From NCBI RefSeq assembly GCF_014655595.1, contig NZ_BNBL01000001.1, forward strand, positions 1,280,310 through 1,344,309: a stretch of DNA of 64,000 nucleotides, given 5' to 3'. A program made the translations under genes and the position numbers. Each line of letters starts with the position of its first letter. Position 1 is the stretch's first letter. This DNA is from Streptomyces griseocarneus (GTDB lineage: Bacteria; Actinomycetota; Actinomycetes; Streptomycetales; Streptomycetaceae). Under the pieces are notes generated by a model, which was given only the letters and a program-made list of their open reading frames with translations, did no database searches and was not told the origin of the DNA. This document shows, piece after piece, positions 56,172 to 64,000 of this stretch.

Positions 56172-56956
56172 CAGCTGGACCTCGGGCTGTGGTCTGTCGT
56201 GCCGGCGCTCGCGGGCGGGGCGAGGAGGCGGAGGCCGGTGGTCGGGTCGTGTGGCGCCGGTACGGTCCTCGGCGGGAGCGCTGGTGCATCGACGTGGCCG
56301 GTGACGATGCCGCGCAGCTCGTACTGCCTGTGCCGTGGGTCGAAGCTCACCGGCGTATCGCGCAGGGACAGGTGCGGGACGTCGGCCGGGGGGCAGTCGA
56401 TCAGCAGGTCCAGGGGCGGTGGGCCGTCCGGGGTGCGGCGGCTGCCCGTGGCGTGTTCGACACGCCGCCGGTACCAGCGGGATGCCTGCCAGGGTGCGGT
56501 GCGCAGGGCCATTTCGAGGGTGGTGTCCGGCAGCGGCGGGCCCAGGTCGAGGGGGGCCGAGGGAGGGCATGAGCGTCGGCCGAGGTAGGGGAGGAACCGC
56601 GGGGCGCGCACGGCATCGCACAGGCGTTGCAGCAGCGCCGTCTCCCCCTCTACTCCGGCCACGAACACGGCGTCGGCGAGGTAGAAGCGTTCGGACAGCG
56701 GCATGGACTTGCCGGAGTCGGCGTGGTGGGCGGTGTGAAAGTCCCGCAGGCGGGAGCCGGGCTGATCGATCCGTACGCCGAACCGCAGCGCGGCCAGATC
56801 GGAGAGGTCGGCGCCACGAGGGCGGCCCTCGGCAGCGGCGAGCAGACCGAGCACACCGCTCTTGGTGGGCGCGTTCTCGGTGCTGCGGCGGGCGAAGCGG
56901 GCGGCCGAGCCCCAGGCTTGCAGAGGGCCGGCGAGCCGCAACAGCAGCACCGTCAT
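56171..56956 (-). CDS. cas5e: Cascade subunit Cas5e (CasD)
   Basis: A 261-residue RAMP protein. LRLAGPLQAWG and NAPTKSGVLGLLAAAEG near residue 35 are the defining motifs; MALRTAPWQASRWYRRR and a Pro/Ala-rich tail follow. Cas5e caps the 5' end of the crRNA and contacts Cas8e. ATG 56956 overlaps the cas7e stop (ATGA). Confidence 0.95.
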   Translation of the reverse strand: MTVLLLRLAGPLQAWGSAARFARRSTENAPTKSGVLGLLAAAEGRPRGADLSDLAALRFGVRIDQPGSRLRDFHTAHHADSGKSMPLSERFYLADAVFVAGVEGETALLQRLCDAVRAPRFLPYLGRRSCPPSAPLDLGPPLPDTTLEMALRTAPWQASRWYRRRVEHATGSRRTPDGPPPLDLLIDCPPADVPHLSLRDTPVSFDPRHRQYELRGIVTGHVDAPALPPRTVPAPHDPTTGLRLLAPPASAGTTDHSPRSS

Positions 56957-58158
56957 GCGCCTGCTCCGGGCGTCAGCCGCTGTGCCACCGCCGCGCGGAC
57001 TTCCCGCAGCAGAACGTCCTGGGAGACGGGTCGGCCCAGTGGTGCGAGTGCCTCGGTCTCGTTCCCGACGCGGAAGACCCAGGTGTGGTCGGGCGTTGCG
57101 ATTCCGTACTGTGTTTCCAGGTCCGGTACGTACTCGGCCAGTCGGCGGCAGGTCTCGCGCAGGTACCCGCCGCCCGTTGCCTGGGGCACCGGCTCCTCGA
57201 ACGCGCCGACGAAGCTCACCGGTCGGCGGTCCCGGAGCTTCACGATCACGGCGGAAGGCAGGGTGTGGTTGCCGAAAGTGTTGACCTTCCCGGTCGGCAG
57301 CGAGGTGATGAATGCCTCCAGGAACGCGACGACCGCCTTCTCCGCCGGGGTGCTCGGCCCCTCCTCGTCTCGCAGTCCGAGGCCGAGATTGCGCTGCAAC
57401 TCGTCGACGTCCACGGCCGCGTAGCGGTAGAGGGTGGCGGAGTTGAAGTCGACGGTGCCGATCATGCCGGCGCCGGACTCGTCCTCGCGGCTGAGGTCGT
57501 CCACCGCAGTGTAGTAGTCGGACTCGATGTCCGACTTGTGCACGCTGATGGCGTGCGCCACCTGTGTGGCGGCCTCCACGTTGAGATCGGCGGAGTCGGC
57601 GACCATGCGCCCGAAGAGCGCGATGTCCACCGAATGCCGGGAGTTCACCGCCTGCCGGGCCCGGGCCTTGTTGCCCTTGTCCTTGAGGTGGTCCGTGAGC
57701 GTCCTGACGTCCCCGTCGGATCCGCTGCCTTCGATCGCCACGTCGGCGAGTGCGTCCAGCTGCCGCCTGCTCAGGAACATCAGGTACGAGGACACGGGCG
57801 CGGCGGAAACGTCGTCACCGTCCTTCGGCTTCCGCTTCGGCGGATCGATCTTGGTGCCCGTCGCCGCCTTCAGCGTCTCGGTGGCCAGCTGGACCGCAAC
57901 CGCTTCCAGAGACTTGTCCTTGGCGACGATGCACTCGGCCAGCGCTTCGGTGACCTTCTTCGTCCGGACACCGAGTTCTTCGGGAGGCAGCAGGTCATCG
58001 AATGCCTTCCGGGTGACGCGCTTCCACGCCTGGCTTGATACCCGCGCCCGCCGGACTCCTCCGTAGTACGCAGACTTCGGTGTGCCCGTGTCGTCGCGAT
58101 TGAGATTGCTGGGCGGGACCACTTGGAGGACATGGACATCGAGGATGGTGCGGGGCAC
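56953..58158 (-). CDS. cas7e: Cascade backbone subunit Cas7e (CasC)
   Basis: A 401-residue backbone protein, six copies of which coat the crRNA in the family model. RTILDVHVLQVVPPSNLNRDD (conserved start, broken here by my preferred GTG at its first codon), SAYYGGVRRARVSSQAWKR and NTFGNHTLPS are its signatures. GTG 58158 has AAAGGA six bases upstream and matches the usual N-terminus. The ATG at 58188, overlapping the cas11 stop, would add ten residues and lacks a ribosome site, but is possible through coupling. Confidence 0.95.
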   Translation of the reverse strand: MPRTILDVHVLQVVPPSNLNRDDTGTPKSAYYGGVRRARVSSQAWKRVTRKAFDDLLPPEELGVRTKKVTEALAECIVAKDKSLEAVAVQLATETLKAATGTKIDPPKRKPKDGDDVSAAPVSSYLMFLSRRQLDALADVAIEGSGSDGDVRTLTDHLKDKGNKARARQAVNSRHSVDIALFGRMVADSADLNVEAATQVAHAISVHKSDIESDYYTAVDDLSREDESGAGMIGTVDFNSATLYRYAAVDVDELQRNLGLGLRDEEGPSTPAEKAVVAFLEAFITSLPTGKVNTFGNHTLPSAVIVKLRDRRPVSFVGAFEEPVPQATGGGYLRETCRRLAEYVPDLETQYGIATPDHTWVFRVGNETEALAPLGRPVSQDVLLREVRAAVAQRLTPGAGA

Positions 58159-58184
58159 TGTGATTCCTTTCTCCTTGGCCGGTG

Positions 58185-59009
58185 TCATTCGCCCGCGTCT
58201 TCGGCTGTGAAGTCGGCGGTCGGAGCGGGAGAAGCGGACTCGCTCTCGTCATCGGCCGGTGTGGTCACTGCGTATGGGCGGTGGAAGTCGCGGCCCCAGG
58301 CGCGTCTGACATCGGCCTGGTGCGCCTCGTGCTGCCAGCGGTCGAGCTGGTCGGCGAGCAGCCCGTAGTCCAGGGGGATGCGCGCGTTGCGCAGCAGCAG
58401 GACCATCTCGCGCAGACGGCGGCCCAGCGTGTCGATGTCGGACGAGGTGCCCAGGCGCACGAATCGCTTGCGGATGGTGGGGCTGACGTTCTCGACCGCC
58501 CCGGGCTTTCCGCCCGTCCGGGTGTCGTCGTCCGAGGGCTCGTCACCCGTGGCAGGTGTCTCGTTCTTCTCCTGGGCCAGCCGTCGTACGGCCTGGCCCA
58601 GGGACCAGCCGCGGACATGCATCGCTTCGTCCCGCAATGACTGCTGATGCAGTGCCCAGAGGGTCACCGCCAGGTGAACCGCTCGGTCCTCGCGTTCCTC
58701 GCGCTGTTCGTATGCGCGCCGGGCCCGGGGCACCAGGTATCGCGCGGTGTCGCCGTCCTTCTCCGCCTGCTTGCTCCGGAGCTCGGTGAGCGCTTCCAGG
58801 TCGTCGAGGCCCCAACTGGTGGGCGATACGTGGGGCTCGCGGCCGGCCTCGCGCCGTAACCGCGCCACGGCGGCCACGGCCGCCGGATTGTCCTTTCGGT
58901 AGCCGCCCTGCAGCCGGGCGACGGTGCGCAGGGCCGCCTCTTCGGCGAGGGAAAGGGGACGCCGCTCGGTGTTCCGCCGGGCGCCGGCCGACTGTGAGGT
59001 CGTACTCAT
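58185..59009 (-). CDS. cas11: Cascade small subunit Cas11 (Cse2/CasB), TTA codon
   Basis: A 274-residue small subunit that stabilises the R-loop in Cascade. WGLDDLEALTELRSKQAEKDGD is absent from most short forms; ALWALHQQS-like TLWALHQQSLRDEAMHVRG, RKRFVRLGTSSDIDTLGRRLREMVLLLR and LDYGLLADQLDRWQHE are the Cse2 core near residues 120-250. It is longer than E. coli CasB (about 160 residues), as common in actinomycetes. Codon 51 (58857-58859) is TTA, so production may depend on bldA. ATG 59009 overlaps the fusion gene's stop. Confidence 0.93.
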   Translation of the reverse strand: MSTTSQSAGARRNTERRPLSLAEEAALRTVARLQGGYRKDNPAAVAAVARLRREAGREPHVSPTSWGLDDLEALTELRSKQAEKDGDTARYLVPRARRAYEQREEREDRAVHLAVTLWALHQQSLRDEAMHVRGWSLGQAVRRLAQEKNETPATGDEPSDDDTRTGGKPGAVENVSPTIRKRFVRLGTSSDIDTLGRRLREMVLLLRNARIPLDYGLLADQLDRWQHEAHQADVRRAWGRDFHRPYAVTTPADDESESASPAPTADFTAEDAGE

Positions 59010-62000
59010 GACGCGCTCTCCGTACGTTCGGCGAGAAGGGATGGCGGACCGGGTTGATGAGGGAGGGGCGCCGGGGCCGTGTCCCGGTCTTCCGGCGGGC
59101 CGAGGACCTTGTGGAGACGCAGGCGGAAGAGCTGTTCAGCCCGGCCGGCGTCAATCAGCCGGGTGCCGACGCCGGGAACCTCGATCAGCCGGCCCTCGTC
59201 GGCGGCAGGACCGACCGAGTCGAGCAGCTGCCGGCCGAGCCGCAGCATGTGGCGACGGACAGCGGCCCTCCACTCCCGGCGTGCCGCGTCGAGGTCGGGG
59301 AAGGCCAACAAGTCCTTCAACCAGGCCCGGTACGGTCCGTCCAGTGTTCCGAACCCCAGGTCTCGGGCCGCCGTGACGGGAGCCGCCGGTTCCGTACCGG
59401 CAGCACGGGCCAGATTTCCGGCGAGGTGGCTCAGGGCCGTGACGGCGCGTTCCGCCTCGCTTACGGCGTCTAGCGCGGCCGCGCCGAAGACCGGGTTCGC
59501 CTCGTGGAGAGTGACCACGGGCAGCACCACGGAGTCGTCAACGATCTCGTCCACCACGGATTGCTGGGTGCCGTACACCGCGCCCACCAGACGTAGTCGT
59601 ACCAGCATGCCCGGGGCGATCTCGCTCGCGGTGATCACCTGGGTGAACCAGCGGGCGACGCCGGAGCGCAGTACGCGCGACGGCTCACCGGGCCGTCCCG
59701 CATCCGACGGCTGTTGACGGGCTGGAAGCAGCGATTCGAGTCCCCGCCAGGCCGCCCTGCTCGGATCGTGCCGCAATGGCGTGTAGACGGGGGTACGGCC
59801 CTGCTTCTTTTCCTGAGTCTCGCTGCGCCGCCAACTCGACATCGGCTCGATCTTCCACGGGGCGGCGAGCGTCAGGGGGTCCCCGTAGCCGAGGACCACT
59901 CCGGTCACAGCACCGCCGTCCGTGTGCAGCCGGATCCGGCGGGACTGCCAGGTGTACAGGTCCCGCAACCCTGCAGGACGGGGCTGGCCGCCGGGACCCT
60001 TGCGCTCCCCGGGCCCGAGCGGCTCCGGCCGACGCCAGACCGGTACGTCCTCTCCCGCCAGGCCGCCGGACCCGGCCTCCGCCTCCTCCAGGGCGATGAG
60101 GTTGAGCAGCAGGGTCTCCCGGAGGGTGGCTCCTTCGGCGAACACCCCGCCGAGATGGCCCAGCGAGCCAACCCCGAGCGGATAGACCTTCCCCGCCTTG
60201 CCCCGCTCGTCACCCACCATCGCGGACTTGATGCCAGAGGTGTCGAAGGCGTGGGTGTGCACGAGCCACCGGGCGGCCTCCGCGTACGACAGCGTGTCGA
60301 CACCCGGGCGGCGCATGGCGAAGAAGGGCTCGCCCACGGGGACGTCCGCGACGATCCGGCTGAGCGGCGCGACCTCGTTCTTCGCGGTGCGCAGCCCGGC
60401 GACCTGGTAGAACGGGCGCTCGGGATCGAACAGGTCGAAGCGGTCGCGATGGCGGGCGAGATACTCCGGAACGACGGCGAACGGATCCGCCGACAGCCAC
60501 AGGTCCTCCCAGTCCTCCACTTCCGCAGGCCCGTCCAACGCGTCGTAGAGGATGGCGAGCAACAGCCTCAGTAGGGCGATCTCCTGCGTCGGTACGTCTC
60601 CCACCAGCCGGCGCAGGGAATCCGCCTGCGCGAAGAGGCCGAGCAGGGAGACGTGCGCGGTCGTCCCGTCGGTGCGCTGCACCGGAAGCCACGGCTCGTC
60701 AGCCAGGTTGAAGGAGGCCGGCCCGGGCGCCCCCGAGGGCTTCGTGCTCACCACGTTGGCCTCCACATGCCCTTCGCGCATCCGGCTGAGCCACTGGGTC
60801 TCCGACTGGACCGGCTGCTCGCTGTGCTCACCTGGTCCCTCCTCTTTTCCCGTCCCGCCCCCGAGCTCCACGGCCGTCTGTCCGGCCGCGCCGTCGGCGG
60901 GCGCGGGCGCCTCGGAGGACGCCACACGGAGTCCGTCCGCGCGGCTGTAGGTGAGAAGGAAGCCTGCCAGATGGGTCTGACAATCCGGGCCGAGAACGAG
61001 AATCAGCTCCCCCGCCAGCCAGGGACACTCCTTCACCTGCCAAGCCGGCACCCGGAATTGCTCAAGTTCCGCAATGGTCCGGTCGATCATCCACCGCGTA
61101 CTGAAACGCCCCGGCAGGGTGAGAGCGCTCGCTGCCACCGCCTTGCAGGCGCGCTGACTCGGCACGAAGTCGACCGGCAGCTCCAATCCACCCCGCTTGC
61201 CATCGGCGTCGTCGTCCAGCCACGGCACGGTCGTCAGACGTCCATCGGCCTGCCGCTGGACGACCAGGACCTCCAGCGTCTCCGCGCTGTCCCGCACCTG
61301 TGCGCGTCCCGCAGGACTGTCGTCCACGTCACCGGCTGCGTGCTCGAGCCACCCGTACAGTGGCCGGCCCGCCCGGCGAGCCGAATCCAGGAGAAAGGCC
61401 TCGGCTCTATCCCGCTTCTCGGACAGAAGTTTGTGATGGGCGGCGCGTGCCTCGTCGAGTTGTTGCATCCACTGCGAAGGTCCGACCTGCTCGTCGCCGT
61501 AGGCAGCCTGAACCAGCGGGCTGATGCAGCCCGGAAGCTCCAGCGCCCTGCCGTCCAGATAGGGGCCGAGCACGGCCAGCGAGCGCAGCAGGGCGTATTC
61601 ACTGCGGTAGACGGCGCGTGTACCGTCCACCGGCTGCGGAGGAGTGGCTTCCCAGTCCACACCGGTAACCAAGCAGCGCGCCTGCGCCAAGTGCGACGGC
61701 CGACGCCGGATGTGCCGGTGCAGGCGCCCCATCCGCTGCAGAACCAGATCCACAGGGGCCAGATCCGTGACCAGGAGATCGAAATCGACGTCGAGCGACT
61801 GCTCTGCCACTTGGCTGGCCACGACCACATGCCGATGGGGGCGTTGCCGACCGTCCGGACCGAATAGCCGCAGCAAGCCGGCATCCCGAGCCGCCCGGTC
61901 AGCCGCGAGAAAGCGGGAGTGGGCCACGGTGACGATCCCGTCCCCCAGTCGCGCCCGCAGCACATCGGCGGTCTCCAGCACGCGGTCCACGGTGTTCCGT

Positions 62001-63814
62001 ACGATCAACACGCATCCGCCGTGGGTCAGGTCACGCTCCAAGCGGTCCGCCAGTGATGGCAGATCGTCGTCCATTCGCTCCAGGATCACCTCGGCCTGCC
62101 GCCCGGACGCTGCGCGAGGACGCGCGGTGAGCACGGGGCGGCCGGGAGACACCGCGGTGATCAACGGATACGCTTCGGCACCCGTCTCCACCCCCTCGCC
62201 CGACGACCCCGCATACGCGGCCGCCAACGTCCGCCTGCGATCCGACGGCAGCGTCGCCGACAGCAGGATGACCGGCACCCGGTATGCCGCCAGCCACTCC
62301 AGCACGCGATCCAGATATCGCCCCATGTAGGCGTCGTAGGCGTGCACTTCATCGATGACCACGACCTTGCCCGCGACCGCCAGGTGCCGTAGCACCAGAT
62401 GCCGGCTCTTCAGTCCGGCGAACAACACCTGGTCAATGGTCCCCACGGCGAACGAAGCCAACAACTGCTTCTTGCGTCCTCGCAGCCACTGATGCGCATG
62501 GAATCCGGCAGGCCTGGCATACCGCGCACTGCCCTCCTCCTGCCCATCGGGGTCAACGGCGACGATGGCCCGCCGCCCCTGCCGCAGGAGTCCCGACCAC
62601 AGGTCGTTGAGCGAGGCCTTGGCGTGGGCGAGTACGACGGATCGCCGCCCGTCGTCACCCTCTCCGGCATCCGGGAGATGCCCCAGCCACTCCAGCAGCC
62701 GAGGAAACATGGCGTCCCCCGTCGCACGCGTGGGCAACGCCAGGAGCAGCCCTGCGGCACCGGAGCGCGCCGCCAGGATCTCCGCCGCGGCGAGTGCCGC
62801 CTCGGTCTTTCCTTCACCCATGGGCGCTTCGATCACCAGCATCCCGGGCACCGGCATGGACCGCGCCATCCGAACCGCCTCGGCCTGGACCGGCCGGACG
62901 GTCGCGCCCTCCAGCCCGGCGAACCGCAGCCTGAACAACTCATCGGCTTCTTCCTCTGGTTCGCGAGGCGCCCAGGGCCGCGGCAGGTCCAACCCGGCCC
63001 AGGCGGCAGCGAGCCGACGCCGCTCACCGACCGGGCCGACAGGCTGCCAGGTCTCGGGATCATAGGGAAACAACTCGGGTGAACTGGCGACCCAGTCCGC
63101 GAGAATCACGACCGCCGTCAGCGCCACCTGTGCCGGCTGCGGCAGCCGCACCTCGCTCCACTCCGGGAGCCGGTCGGTCACCTCCGCCGACACGGCACAA
63201 CCATCCATCAGCTCGAACTGAACCCCACGCCACACCACTTCGCTCGGCCCGGGATGGCGCATCAGATGCGGCCGGAGCCCGAGGTCGTGGATCTGATGGT
63301 GATCGGGAAACGCCCCATGATGGCCACCCACCACAACGGCGAACTGCCCCGACACTCGACCACGCAGCCCGAACCGTTCACCCATCCACTCCTGCAGCAG
63401 CAACTGCCCGGCGAGACCATGGGGCGCGATCCGACGATCCTGCCCGTACGCACTGGCGAGCGGCATCTCGAGCCCGGCGTCACGCATCGGCAGGGCCAGT
63501 GGCTCGAACTGGCAGGCGAAGGCCGGTGTTGCCTTTCCGATGTCATGCACAGCTGCCAGAAACCGGACGAGCTTGTACGCGTCGGAGGCTCCGCCGGGTA
63601 GTGCTTCGGCCACCAACTCCTTGATGGAGCGGGGCACCCACTGCTCCCACAGTCGGCCGGCGACGGCCCCGCTGTCCAACAGATGCCGCCACAGTGGGAG
63701 CCAACCACCGGTTTTCTGATCTGACTTCGCCCAGGCCGACCTCGCGGCATCGGACAACCGGCCGAAAGCGGGTCCGGCATCCGAAGAACCCGAATTCATA
63801 GATGTTTCAGGCAT
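59006..63814 (-). CDS. Cas3-Cas8e fusion protein
   Basis: One 1602-residue frame joins the nuclease-helicase Cas3 to the large Cascade subunit Cas8e (Cse1/CasA). HD nuclease: H44 in WRHLLDSG, H90-D91 in AVHDIGK, GGHHG. Helicase: APMGEGKTEAA near 330 (Walker A), VVIDEVHAYD (DEVH box), LLSATLPS, and QSLDVDFD to QRMGRLHRH. A linker of about 50 residues rich in Ala, Gly, Glu and Pro (near 985-1033) leads to FNLADEPWLPV near 1033 and VGDVPTQEIALLRLLLA, the Cse1 start; Cse1 continues to the C-terminus. The ATG at 63814 follows AGGAAG; the in-frame ATG at 63898 adds 28 poorly conserved residues. Fusion should keep the degrader with the target-recognition complex. Confidence 0.96.
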   Translation of the reverse strand: MPETSMNSGSSDAGPAFGRLSDAARSAWAKSDQKTGGWLPLWRHLLDSGAVAGRLWEQWVPRSIKELVAEALPGGASDAYKLVRFLAAVHDIGKATPAFACQFEPLALPMRDAGLEMPLASAYGQDRRIAPHGLAGQLLLQEWMGERFGLRGRVSGQFAVVVGGHHGAFPDHHQIHDLGLRPHLMRHPGPSEVVWRGVQFELMDGCAVSAEVTDRLPEWSEVRLPQPAQVALTAVVILADWVASSPELFPYDPETWQPVGPVGERRRLAAAWAGLDLPRPWAPREPEEEADELFRLRFAGLEGATVRPVQAEAVRMARSMPVPGMLVIEAPMGEGKTEAALAAAEILAARSGAAGLLLALPTRATGDAMFPRLLEWLGHLPDAGEGDDGRRSVVLAHAKASLNDLWSGLLRQGRRAIVAVDPDGQEEGSARYARPAGFHAHQWLRGRKKQLLASFAVGTIDQVLFAGLKSRHLVLRHLAVAGKVVVIDEVHAYDAYMGRYLDRVLEWLAAYRVPVILLSATLPSDRRRTLAAAYAGSSGEGVETGAEAYPLITAVSPGRPVLTARPRAASGRQAEVILERMDDDLPSLADRLERDLTHGGCVLIVRNTVDRVLETADVLRARLGDGIVTVAHSRFLAADRAARDAGLLRLFGPDGRQRPHRHVVVASQVAEQSLDVDFDLLVTDLAPVDLVLQRMGRLHRHIRRRPSHLAQARCLVTGVDWEATPPQPVDGTRAVYRSEYALLRSLAVLGPYLDGRALELPGCISPLVQAAYGDEQVGPSQWMQQLDEARAAHHKLLSEKRDRAEAFLLDSARRAGRPLYGWLEHAAGDVDDSPAGRAQVRDSAETLEVLVVQRQADGRLTTVPWLDDDADGKRGGLELPVDFVPSQRACKAVAASALTLPGRFSTRWMIDRTIAELEQFRVPAWQVKECPWLAGELILVLGPDCQTHLAGFLLTYSRADGLRVASSEAPAPADGAAGQTAVELGGGTGKEEGPGEHSEQPVQSETQWLSRMREGHVEANVVSTKPSGAPGPASFNLADEPWLPVQRTDGTTAHVSLLGLFAQADSLRRLVGDVPTQEIALLRLLLAILYDALDGPAEVEDWEDLWLSADPFAVVPEYLARHRDRFDLFDPERPFYQVAGLRTAKNEVAPLSRIVADVPVGEPFFAMRRPGVDTLSYAEAARWLVHTHAFDTSGIKSAMVGDERGKAGKVYPLGVGSLGHLGGVFAEGATLRETLLLNLIALEEAEAGSGGLAGEDVPVWRRPEPLGPGERKGPGGQPRPAGLRDLYTWQSRRIRLHTDGGAVTGVVLGYGDPLTLAAPWKIEPMSSWRRSETQEKKQGRTPVYTPLRHDPSRAAWRGLESLLPARQQPSDAGRPGEPSRVLRSGVARWFTQVITASEIAPGMLVRLRLVGAVYGTQQSVVDEIVDDSVVLPVVTLHEANPVFGAAALDAVSEAERAVTALSHLAGNLARAAGTEPAAPVTAARDLGFGTLDGPYRAWLKDLLAFPDLDAARREWRAAVRRHMLRLGRQLLDSVGPAADEGRLIEVPGVGTRLIDAGRAEQLFRLRLHKVLGPPEDRDTAPAPLPHQPGPPSLLAERTESAS

Positions 63815-63917
63815 GGCTCCCACTTCCTGCGTGCCAGGGCTGATTTGGTCCGGGTGGGCGCGGCGAGACGGTGAGCGGCTGATGACGCGAGTGGTCACAG
63901 GGGTGTGAGGGGGGGAA

Positions 63918-63959
63918 GGGAGCGCCCAGAGCCGGTCGTGGCTGGTCCTGAGCGCTCCC
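63918..63959 (-). terminator. Hairpin upstream of the cas operon
   Basis: GGGAGCGC (63918-63925) and GCGCTCCC (63952-63959) are perfect inverted arms of 8 bp, and CCAG/CTGG (63926-63929, 63942-63945) may extend the stem. The loop is about 26 bases. It lies just downstream of the possible gene end at 63972 on the minus strand and before the cas operon start, so it may be a terminator of that gene, or an operator of the operon. No T-run. Confidence 0.5.
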
Positions 63960-63971
63960 GCACCGGTTCTG

Positions 63972-64000
63972 TCAGGCGAAGCGCTGCTTCGACTTCTTGG
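63972..64000 (-). CDS. Possible C-terminus of a further minus-strand gene (partial)
   Basis: Only the last nine codons, ending KKSKQRFA and TGA (63972-63974), are in the window. The hairpin 13 bases after the stop supports a gene end. Product cannot be recognised from so little; it may equally be chance. Confidence 0.3.

Overview
The window is high-GC actinomycete DNA. GC-rich third positions, GTG starts, ATGA/GTGA overlaps between consecutive genes, rare TTA codons, a SARP-type regulator and a large NRPS locus all point to Streptomyces or a close relative. No rRNA or tRNA gene was recognised.

Left part (about 1-7.6 kb): a very unusual single gene joining an amino-acid-permease-like membrane domain to a SpoIIE/PP2C phosphatase and an anti-sigma-type ATPase; a secreted double-psi barrel protein; a secreted family 19 chitinase with a palindrome over its probable promoter; an unknown 129-residue protein; an Mrr-type nuclease with a long coiled coil; and a small secreted protein.

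Central metabolic part (7.6-23.3 kb): an SDR resembling glucose 1-dehydrogenase, an NDH-2 type dehydrogenase, cytochrome bd oxidase (cydA-cydB), a GMC oxidoreductase, gluconokinase, a cyclase-family hydrolase, a GH15 glucoamylase/trehalase, a DUF389 membrane protein, an aldose 1-epimerase, a cation/proton antiporter and a ClC chloride transporter. Together they look like a glucose-to-gluconate oxidation set with a quinol-oxidase outlet and ion/pH handling.

Biosynthetic part (23.35-52.5 kb): a nonribosomal peptide cluster. A LuxR-type regulator carrying a TTA codon lies at the left, and a 1012-residue SARP-NB-ARC regulator at the right. Between them is one apparent operon, all on the plus strand: MbtH, a dimethylarginine dimethylaminohydrolase-like enzyme, a SyrP-like Fe(II)/2-oxoglutarate oxygenase, a stand-alone A-T didomain, a thioesterase, NRPS 1 (A-MT-T), NRPS 2 (C-A-T-C-A-T-C-T), NRPS 3 (C-A-T-C-A-T-TE) and an MFS exporter. 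The last module of NRPS 2 has no A domain, so the free A-T protein probably feeds it in trans, as SyrB1 does in syringomycin assembly. My hand reading of the specificity pockets gives N-methyl-Gly, Ser, a probably polar or cationic residue, an in-trans Gln-like (perhaps beta-hydroxylated) residue, and two more residues with acidic pockets: a hexapeptide prediction.

Right part (52.6-64 kb): a decayed IS5-like transposase remnant, a 17-repeat type I-E CRISPR array, and a complete type I-E cas operon on the minus strand (cas3-cas8e fusion, cas11, cas7, cas5, cas6e, cas1, cas2). Cas3 and Cas8e are one 1602-residue polypeptide. The array lies downstream of cas2, and its degenerate repeat is at the far left, so the leader is on the cas2 side. 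The end of one more minus-strand gene may enter at the right edge behind a hairpin.
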